A stretch of DNA of 64,000 nucleotides from Atherix ibis (taxonomy: Eukaryota > Arthropoda > Insecta > Diptera > Athericidae). The DNA lies in assembly GCA_958298945.1 (NCBI GenBank), contig OY282610.1, positions 39,439,667 through 39,503,666 on the forward strand, given 5' to 3'. This document shows, piece after piece, positions 56,254-64,000 of this stretch; positions within the stretch are counted from its first letter, which is position 1; each line of letters opens with the position of its first letter. The translations under genes and the position numbers were made by a program. The notes under the pieces were generated by a model. That model saw nothing but the letters and a program-made list of their open reading frames with translations, was not told the origin of the DNA and did no database searches.

Positions 56254-57300
56254 GCTATTTTGCTATTGACTTGAAGCTGAATCGCATTCTAAACAGTCAC
56301 CTTAATCACCCACAACTCTATAGCTAAAAAAATTTCACTGTATACTTCACGGAACATATTGCTGGCAAGCTGGATGATAGTAAATGATTTTGTGTATGGT
56401 TAACAACAGCTGCATCCTTGAATATTAGAATTGACTTATCGAGTCCATCTAGCAGGTCTAGGGACAGTTTTCTGTACCTTGATGAATCGGTATTTGTCTT
56501 AGTGTACCTGCTGAGTGACATAGATACCCTCAACAACGCATCTTACCATAGTTTCCACTTCTAATGCGGGAAGGAGATTGAAAAATCGAAAGAAAGGGTG
56601 AATGGAACTCTTTCTAGTTCAGAGACCAATGGAAAAATGGAGAATGAATTTCTTTTAGAAGATTGTGAAGAAAATATTTGGGAAAGCAAAGATTTTCATA
56701 AATTAGGTTAATGCGGGATGTCTAAAGATAGTGCTAGATGGGTTTCCGACCAGTTTTAATAAGGATAGAGTCTACAGGGGAAGTCCAACAGCCAACGCAA
56801 CTCGACACTCCTATTGTTATACGGAAAGACTCCAAAATGCAGATCACGGATTTGGGTTCCATTGACCTCAATAACAGCAAATGAAACTGTATGCATTAAA
56901 GTGGATCATTACATCCGTGAAAAGAAAAACACATTCTTTGACTCTGTCTAACTATTTGCAAGAAAAAGTTGCCTGCAGGTAGACGGGTGGGTAAAAGTCT
57001 TCCTAAACCTATTTAGACACGTAAATAGTCTCAACACCATTCCCAACCACGGCTTCCTATCTGGATATGGAAGAGAAGTTTGAAAGTGGAGGGAGAGAGT
57101 ATAAAGATGTGTCTCTAATGTTGAAATTATTAGCGACAATAAGGATAAATTTCTGTCCGAGTTGGGGGTAGTTTGGCCTAAATTATTGAGGGGGTAATTC
57201 ACAGAGTAAAAATTATTACAATTAATTCCGATTCGGGATATATAAATATACAGAGAGATGGGTTTTCGACCAATTTCAATTAGGATTTAGTCCACCGGGA
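56254..57300 (-). repeat. Further LINE-derived sequence with repeated sub-blocks
   Basis: Two segments, about 56,435-56,600 and 56,945-57,190, share a block that also occurs at 63,135-63,300. It runs aggaaaagtt.cctgtag, then ctcaacac/ctcaacaa, then cca.g.tttcc. This suggests that the RNase H-bearing LINE family, or an element next to it, is present here in more than one rearranged piece. Short reverse-strand frames at 56,324-56,536 and 56,948-57,202 have no recognisable domain. Boundaries are approximate. Confidence 0.55.
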
Positions 57301-57850
57301 AACTCCGATGTGCTCTACTGGCTAGAATGATGTTGTGATTAACAGCAGCTTCGATACGCCTTGAGTCTGCTATTGGCATTCTCAGCACATAAAGTGAGGG
57401 AATAGAGCAACATTCTATCTAGGAAGGCGTTAGTTACCCTAATAACCCCATCCTATATGACATTACACTTACAACTGACGAAAATCTTCACCATCCTGTC
57501 GATAGCAATGACTTTGTCAATAGCATTGTTGATCCATAAATTCCATCATCGTCCACGGGGCCTAGACAAGAGACGTTTATGTTGCATTTATTTTTCCTGC
57601 AGATCTGGAGATATGGTAGATTTGTCATAGAGATTTTTTTATCTCCAAACCTTCACTTTGACAATGATGCCACTGATCTGGGTTATGATATCTTGGAGGG
57701 TTGCTCCAACTCAAATGGTGAAAGTGCTCGCAATAAGGAATTGATATTATTGTTAAAAACTACAATAGAAAGATGTAATCCTTGTGGATATTTACTATTT
57801 ATTTTATTTTTAGTACATATAATTTATCACATCTAAAACAAATACGATTA
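57301..57850. other. Spacer, nothing recognised
   Basis: Moderate composition, possibly old transposon sequence. An 85-codon forward frame at 57,579-57,836 has no recognisable domain. Confidence 0.5.
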
Positions 57851-58110
57851 AATAAACATGCAGCCAGCCGCACAGTAAATATGGGAACTGTCAAATCACA
57901 AAATAAACGACGCACAAATGATGAGTTCGCAATGAGTCAAAGATGCCCTCCAACATTCTTGGTACGAGAAAAAATGTGCGCGCGTACGCGCAAATATCGT
58001 GCACATACACGATAATTGCGCGTAGGCGCGCACATTTTTATACCGGTGAACTCTTTGCAGAGTTAAATGATTTGACAGCAAATTTGACACACGGTGTAAT
58101 CTTAGCTTTA
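57851..58110. mobile_element. C+G-rich palindromic segment, MITE-like
   Basis: A locally C+G-rich segment in very A/T-rich DNA, built of nested inverted repeats. The centre is a 31-bp-arm hairpin (57,971-58,038). Outside it, ctgtcaaatca at about 57,889 pairs with tgatttgacag at about 58,068, and aactctttgcagagtt (58,049-58,064) is itself a dyad. No coding capacity. The symmetry fits a small non-autonomous element or a structured regulatory/RNA element. No clear terminal duplication was found, so the outer limits are approximate. Confidence 0.5.
57971..58038. repeat. C+G-rich hairpin, 31-nt arms
   Basis: Arms 57,971-58,001 and 58,008-58,038 are reverse complements with two mismatches, around a 6-nt loop (cacata). 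The stem contains gtgcgcgc and gcgcgcac. Alternating purine-pyrimidine C/G steps favour cruciform or Z-DNA formation. Confidence 0.93.
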
Positions 58111-59999
58111 GTTAAATGTACATGAAAAGGAGAACTTTTTCCGTAAAAACTGTTTTGTTTTCTTTTATTATTAAAGAATAATTTTAAAAAAAAAACAATA
58201 TTTTACCAATATTTATATCATTCATGCTATTTTTAAAAAAGTTGAATAATTTTTTGATTTTTGTAAATACTTTTAAGATTATAAATTTGCAACAAACAAA
58301 CCCCCCCCCCCCCCCCCAAAAGGAGAAAACAATTTCTTTACATTTTCTTTAGGAAAAAAAATCAATTTTTTTTTAAATTTTCATTCCCAAAATAATTAAT
58401 TCAACGGCTTTAAATTAAGAAAGTTTCAATGAATAAAATTCTATAAATGCGATAAAAGCATTTCCTTATTCATGATAAACTATAATTAAAAAAGAATAAA
58501 AAGAGTTTAAGGAAGCCATCATTAAAATTTTATTGAACCGTTAACATATTCCGTTGAAACATAAATGATTACAGCTAAAATTTTGTATAATTAATTTGGA
58601 ATTTTTTTCCTCCGCCATTAAATATTGTAATATAATCCATTCTAATAAAAAATTCACTAATCTGCTTGTTGGGAATTAAGGCAAAAAAAAAAAGAATAAT
58701 AATTAATTTTCCTATTAAAATTTCCTAAATGAATTAAAAATGAAAATTTCTACTCATCATTTTCGAAGAAAATTACAAATCTTGTTTACTTAATTTAATT
58801 GAAAATGTTTCTTATATTAATTAATAAACGAAATTAGTTCTTAGTAATTAGTATAACATGAAAATTGGAAGAAGAAAAAAACGTTTCATTATAAAAATGT
58901 TCTCTTATATATAGAATGATGTGAAAACAAAGGTAGGTGTTCACCGTTTAGTGAGAAGGAAGAAAATATTCTAATTTAATATTTATTAAAGATATTAACA
59001 TTTAATGCTAGAGCAGATTCAATGCGATTTTATAACCACTCCATGTCATACTCAAATAAAAAACGTTTAGTAAAAACAAAAATTTTCAAAATAAAGGCAA
59101 ACATATCAAAATTCTCTTCTTACCTGTAGCCCTTGACCGGCCTGTTATTTAAAATCCAAATTTATATTGAAGCATTTAATCAAACATGACCGGTGATTTT
59201 CCTGAAAATATACAAAAAAAAATTAAATAAATTTCATTGTTAAATAATTTTTTTTTTAATCAATAATAAAAAATTTCTAAAATAGTTTTTTTTTTGTGAG
59301 GAGCGTTTTGGTTTTTTTTTGTGCAAAATTAGTAAAATTGAAAAAAAAATTAAATTTCTACTAGACCTGCATTCAGAAAAGGGCTTACAACTAACAAAAA
59401 TTTTCATAAAAACCAACAAACAAATTTCCTATAAAAATCCAAATTATACGGCATGATTACATATTCCTAAACTTTAATGTTGACAGCAGCGACCAACTAG
59501 AGAATTCGCTAATAAAAAAAAAATTCACAAACCCTCACACGATCAAAAACGAATTTGAACCTCCTAAATTGCACGTGCATCGCAATTGATTATTCTTGTT
59601 GATGATCGTTCAAGCGATTACACTCATCGTCAGATACACAAACTTTGTTCGCGGTGAACCTACACAATTGCATTCACGATCAAAGCGTGTAACTACGCGC
59701 TCATATAACAGGTGATTTTTTAAGTAGTTAATTTTCAAATTTTCAAAATAAAATACAGAAAAATTGCAAATTGTACACTTTGAAATGTTAAAATTTATAA
59801 AAAGTTCGCTTTTAAAAAATACTTAGAATTTCTCCTTTATAATATCGCATCAACATCCTGTCAAATTATTCAACAAAATTTATTCATGAAATAACATAAA
59901 AATTGACATATTTTTTTGGCATCATCAAAATTTTTTGTTTTTATAATTTACAAAATTTATTCCTTTAAAAAGATCCCGACAATTTACTGTTGAAAAATT
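58111..59999. other. A/T-rich tract with a C17 run and a small C+G-richer patch
   Basis: No recognised gene. A run of 17 C lies at 58,301-58,317. The patch at 59,560-59,720 is C+G-richer (for example cacgtgcatcgcaattg and gtgtaactacgcgctcat) and is followed by acaggtgattttttaag. That could be a transposon terminus, but I found no mate. Confidence 0.55.
58301..58317. repeat. C17 homopolymer
   Basis: Seventeen consecutive C in A/T-rich DNA. The opposite strand is a G17 run able to form quadruplex-like structures. Confidence 0.95.
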
Positions 60000-61010
60000 T
60001 CCTAAATTTTCTCTTAGAAAATTTTCACAAAATTTCCTTATCCCAATTTTTATGAATTTTTTCCTTCCGCAATTGTCAAAATTTTAAATTTTCTGCTAAA
60101 ATTTTCGTTTAAAAAAATAAAACAATTCCCAAAAATTTCCCTCCTCAAATGTATACCGAAAATTTAATTCGAAAATGTTCAAAAATTTCCAATCAAAATG
60201 TCCAAAAAAAATTAACCTTAAAAAAAGATCAATAATTTCCCTTCAAAATAGCAAAAAGTTATCCTTAAAAAATTGCTTACATACCGTTTCGAAAATTTTT
60301 TAAAGATAAAATTACAAAGGTTTCCTTTTAAAAATAGTCCCAAAAATTTCCTTTTTAAAAAAGCCCATTTCTTTCCTTTGTCAAATCTAAAATTTCCTTA
60401 AAAAAAAATTCCAAAAATCTCAAAACAAAATACAAAATATTTCTCGATAAATAGGAAAAAATAATTTCCCTGAAATATATCATTTAAAATGTACCAAAAT
60501 CTCCTATTAAAATATCCCAAAAATTACTTTAAAAATATCCCCAAAATTTGCTTCTAAATATTGCAAAAGTTTTCTTCAAAACACAATTCAAAAAATTCTC
60601 TTTAATGGAAAAAAAATAATTTCCCTCGAAAATTGTATTTAAAATTTCCAAAATATCCCTAAAAAAAATTGCAAAAATCCCAAAACAAAATACAAAATAT
60701 TTCTCGATAAAAAATAAAAATTAATTTTCTTAAATATTTTATTTAAAATTTCCCAAAATTGGCTTTCTAAAAAATCCAAACGTTTCCTTAAAAAAATAAC
60801 AACTATTTCCCGATAAATACAAACCAACAATTTCCCTAAAAATTTCCCAAAATGTGTTTAAGAGGAAAATTTTTTTAAAATTATTTTCACAAGAGCCTCT
60901 AAATTTTCTTAACTTAAAAAGAACCTTTTGATAAATTCTAGAAATTATATAATAAACCTTTTGAAAAAATTTCCCTAAAAAAATCCCGAATTTCCCTTTT
61001 TAACAATTAA
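60000..61010. repeat. Satellite array K, degenerate A/T-rich short repeat
   Basis: The words aaaatttcc, aaaaatatcccaaaaatt and ccctaaaaatttccc recur irregularly. One longer repeat is clear: aaaacaaaatacaaaatatt followed by tctcgataaa occurs near 60,422 and 60,679, 257 bp apart. Composition and words overlap those of array J at 45.3-46.4 kb, suggesting common origin. Confidence 0.72.
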
Positions 61011-62629
61011 AACAATTTTCTTTCGTTTTCACACAACGAATACCACGAGTGATTAGTAGTAAAGCTACCTCCGCTAGCCGAAGAAGAAATATTGCTTACA
61101 CTTAAATCAGAGCAACACTGGCTTTTAGGATTTCAAGTAAAAAAAAAGTCATACGAGTTGACATTTATCCACTTGAAAAAATAGAAAATTAATTATTTCT
61201 TGAAGACCTCAAATTGGGTACTAAAATTCTCTCGTTAACATTTTCAACAAAAAAGTCATTTATTTTCTAAATAAGTCCATCAATTTTTATTAGCAAAAAA
61301 CTGTTTTTTTTAATGAGAAAAATTTAAACACGTCCATGAATTAAAAACGAATACGTCTAAGGCCACAGGGACACAAACTCGAGAACAATATGGCGTACGA
61401 AATGAGCAATTCTAAATACTCGAAGATAATTAGATGACGGTGTTTGTACTTATATAAAGTTTAGCTACAGACGAGTATGTACTATTAAATGTGAATACAA
61501 ACACATTCCCAGGCTTATATTAGCGAAAGTAGTAAATTTTTACAACTTCTCGTATAAATGATGTCCTTTTCAGAAGAGTAGGCGGATGGATATCCGCACT
61601 CGTACATAAACTGAACGATGCCTTTGCTAAGTAATCATCAGGAATGGAAAACACTCTCTTAAATGTGAAAATGGGCGGAATAAAATTCCTGTCTTCTTGG
61701 TGAACTGAATAAATTGTGCGAAGGCCAAAGTGCAACTCATGATGCTCCCTTATTGTCATTAACGGAACTAGCTGGAATCGCAAAAAACCAAACCAGAACC
61801 AGGAAGGGGCGTACAATGGCGAAATTCAAATAAACAAAAAACAAAAAGCATATCAAATAAGAAGTTGTAAAATGAGAGAAATTCTCCGATTGGAGCATTA
61901 GAAAAAGGACTTTTTCATAGTGCAAGTTATATAAGAAAATATGTACAGAGACAAGCTGTTGAAAAGTAAACTGAATGGGCTGGACTGCCGTTCAAGATGG
62001 ACTCCATTAAAATGATTGTAGAAGAAGAAATGCTCCATAAAATGTAATCAAAAAAAGGTGAACGTATCGAACCGTTTCTCAACAACATCCAGCAAATAAA
62101 CACATGATCAATAAATCCTTTTTCCTTTTCCTAGTGTACCAAACCACACAATTTATTATACAAATAATCACGGTGAGTAGGCGTACGAGCAGAAAGTTTC
62201 TTTCCGCCTTTTTTTGTTGTTGTTGGATGCACTCAAATAACTATTGGATAAGACGAAATGCTCAAAGAAAATCGATTATGCTTCCTTGAAGCATTTTGAG
62301 TTAATTTTGACCAAGACGGTATCTTAGTCCTTTTTAGAAATAAAATTAAAAAAAGGCGACAGAAACATATCAATTGCAAAGAAAACAATAAAATGCTCAG
62401 CTATGAGCAATTTGACAAAAAAAAATCAAAATTAACCCAAACGATTTGTTAGATCAATTTTTTGTTTGTTTGTTTGTATGTGAGGCCTCTAGGAGATAAG
62501 CCAGCGGTCACGATGCAAGACCACCTGTAAGCGTGTGTGTGTTATGAGATGGAATCGATTTTTGGTCAGTTGGATGGGTCAGTTATAAAAGGTTAGTTTT
62601 TGTTGAGCGTGTATAGTTTGTTTTGAGAA
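61011..62629. other. Spacer of more balanced composition; unrecognised reverse-strand frame 61,520-61,816
   Basis: From about 61,360 to 62,060 the sequence is less A/T-rich than its surroundings. A 98-codon reverse-strand frame (61,520-61,816) has fairly even amino-acid use, but I recognise no domain and see no splice-linked partner. It may be an old transposon or a gene fragment. A T/G simple stretch lies at 62,460-62,478. Confidence 0.45.
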
Positions 62630-63300
62630 AAATTAAAGTGAAGACTTGGAAAAAGTAATGAGGAATTTAAAAGCTGCACAATTTGGGGGGGGGGGTGGCT
62701 TATCTTCCCTTATTAGAAAATGAGTGATAGCGACTTGAACGTCACAGGAAGGGCAATTATGTGTGAGAGCAAAATATCCTATCCAAATTTTGAGCAGTTT
62801 TCGTACAGTTAAATTTTGATAAAGTTGTCGAGAAAAGTGGTTGGGCAATTTGAAATTTGGTTACCACATGTTATAATTTAGGAATTTCTGTGAACAGCGG
62901 CTCTCATACCAGTTGATCAGCCCGCTCAAGTTCCACATGACCAGCAACCTAACGCAATGCAATACTCCACATGGCTGCGTTACTGTATTACGATGATTGG
63001 GAGTGCAGCTTTGAATCTCTACAATCTCCAAAAGGGAAGAGTACGCAACAAATTTCACGAATGTGGGAGCTATCTCACTTAATGACTGCATAAGAGGTGA
63101 TGTTATCGTCGACGGCCGCACCTAATCATTAAGCCCGTCCAAATGCTCTAGGAAAAGTTTCCTGTAGAAGGACGGATTTTGTACCTGTCCAGGGATGTAA
63201 ACACTCTCAACACTGCTGTCAGCCATGGTTTCCATAGTCTGGATAAGGAAAGGTAGTTTGGAATAATGGGGAGGGTATCTCTGTTAAGATAATACATCAT
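62630..63300 (-). pseudogene. RNase H-bearing LINE remnant, copy 3
   Basis: On the reverse strand a frame near 62,960-62,885 reads VAGHVELERADQLV, the degenerate RNase H signature (usual form GH.G..GNE.AD.LA), with stops on both sides. Downstream, 62,820-62,700 reads TVRKLLKIWIGYFALTHNCP and then SCDVQVAITHFLI. This matches the post-RNase H basic segment and cysteine cluster of I-type LINEs. The interval 63,135-63,300 matches blocks at 56.4-56.6 and 56.9-57.2 kb. A run of ten G at about 62,684-62,693 interrupts it. Inactive. Confidence 0.7.
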
Positions 63301-63789
63301 TCATGAAGGTTAGGATAGGTTAGATTGGCTGTCCGCTGCTTTAGTCGAACTCCTTTAGGCACGTAATCATGAAAAGTGATGTCATCCTTAGAACCAATTG
63401 AAAGCGAGTTAAAGTGCTTGATTTTCGAGATATCCATGCACCAAGAGGAACTGGGGTCATCCGGAGTTCTCTTTCTAAGGGATGTTAACGCTTTTCATCC
63501 CAGCTCGCTTCAATCCAACGTATTCTTTAGATTTCATGCTTGGGGCACTTAATGCGCTGAACACTCTATCAGGTTCCCTTTTTTTTAATCTATTTTTCGA
63601 ACCTCTTTTTTTAATCATATCGGTTCCCTCCATGACAAGGCCATTTACCGCCATTAACCATCTTTCATGTTGCAAGCAAGAAGCAGTCAAACATTCCATC
63701 TTAACATTCCATACAACTCCTGCGATGAGGGGTCTCAATCTGTAGACCGCTCCCTTTAATTACTGCATACACATTTGTGCCTCCATCCA
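63301..63789. repeat. Dispersed repeat-like region, no recognised product
   Basis: It begins with ggttaggataggttagattg and ggctgtccgctg. I associate this style with dispersed repeats in higher flies, from memory only. An 87-codon frame is open on each strand (reverse 63,475-63,738, forward 63,482-63,745). Neither gives a recognisable domain. The reverse frame is basic in its middle (IKKRGSKNRLKKREPDRVF). Possibly the 3' region of a LINE. Confidence 0.45.
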
Positions 63790-64000
63790 TCACAGGTAGA
63801 ACTATTTGCAACCAGTAACAAGCTAGCTACCCTAACTATTGGTAGTAAGGCCTACCTGAAACCTCTACGATCATCTGGAGGCACCCAGGGTTCTGCCATC
63901 CGTCAGCTCTAGTTCTAAGACTGTACCTGCGATGTAGGTTTCAACCACATCCACCACGTTTCAGACAAATGCACCTCACCTCGATCGGACACGGCGAACG
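63790..64000 (-). repeat. Dispersed repeat R, copy 3, truncated by the window edge
   Basis: Matches the 20.37-20.57 kb part of repeat R in reverse complement, including the gtaacaagct, cctacgatcat and tgcacctcacctcgatcgg blocks. It also matches 51.1-51.29 kb in direct orientation relative to that copy. It continues past the end of the window. Confidence 0.72.

Noticed and set aside
59720..59740. acaggtgattttttaag considered as a mariner terminus
   Set aside because: No matching inverted copy, transposase sequence or TA-flanked pair was found nearby.
1..64000. Search for tRNA, rRNA, histone or other housekeeping genes
   Set aside because: No conserved RNA motifs or protein signatures were recognised in either strand outside the transposons.

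Overview
The window looks like heterochromatin-like or intergenic DNA from an insect nuclear genome, most likely a fly (Diptera). This is inferred from the strong A/T bias, the mix of mariner, Tc1-like and Tigger/pogo DNA transposons with Jockey-type and RNase H-bearing LINEs, and the dense satellite arrays. I see no intact host protein-coding gene, no rRNA or tRNA gene and no CRISPR array. Almost every open frame is a transposon remnant, a frame read through satellite DNA, or chance.

Layout. 1-1.85 kb: 164-bp satellite running off the left edge. 1.85-3.8 kb: A/T-rich spacer with repeated AACGCCATCT motifs. 3.8-5.7 kb: 170-179-bp satellite. 5.9-6.7 kb: broken mariner. 7.7-10.8 kb: ~390-450-bp satellite ending in a 118-nt hairpin. 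11.4-14 kb: another satellite. 14.7-17.1 kb: 5'-truncated Jockey-like LINE. 17.9-19.7 kb: 167-bp satellite. 19.7-20.7 kb: two LINE 3' ends head to tail, then a dispersed repeat. 22.4-23.3 kb: LINE remnants. 23.3-24.5 kb: 102/73-bp satellite. 27.5-30.3 kb: ~60-bp degenerate satellite with a 496-bp tandem duplication. 34.0-34.9 kb: ~15-bp minisatellite, then a small inverted-repeat element. 36.1-37.6 kb: Tc1/mariner-type element with a triplicated internal part. 40.9-43.5 kb and 45.3-46.4 kb: A/T satellites. 47.0-49.8 kb: Tigger/pogo remnant apparently broken up by a mauritiana-like mariner, followed directly by a long-TIR mariner derivative. 51.0-53.1 kb: dispersed repeat, Tc1-like remnant and reverse-strand mariner. 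54.3-57.3 kb: RNase H-bearing LINE split by an almost intact 1,294-bp mariner. 57.9-58.1 kb: C+G-rich palindromic segment. 60-61 kb: degenerate satellite. 62.6-64.0 kb: LINE remnants and dispersed repeats running off the right edge.

How it fits together: this is a graveyard of selfish DNA. Eleven different tandem arrays, several with higher-order periodicity, alternate with transposons of several lineages, some nested in one another. The points most worth checking are the long-inverted-repeat mariner derivative (48,878-49,762), the mariner that keeps its ends but has lost its first catalytic aspartate (54,771-56,064), the two strong hairpins (10,441-10,558 and 57,971-58,038), a possible unannotated exon (31,661-31,858), and the higher-order satellite organisation. 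Array borders and the ends of degraded elements are approximate because they were read by eye.
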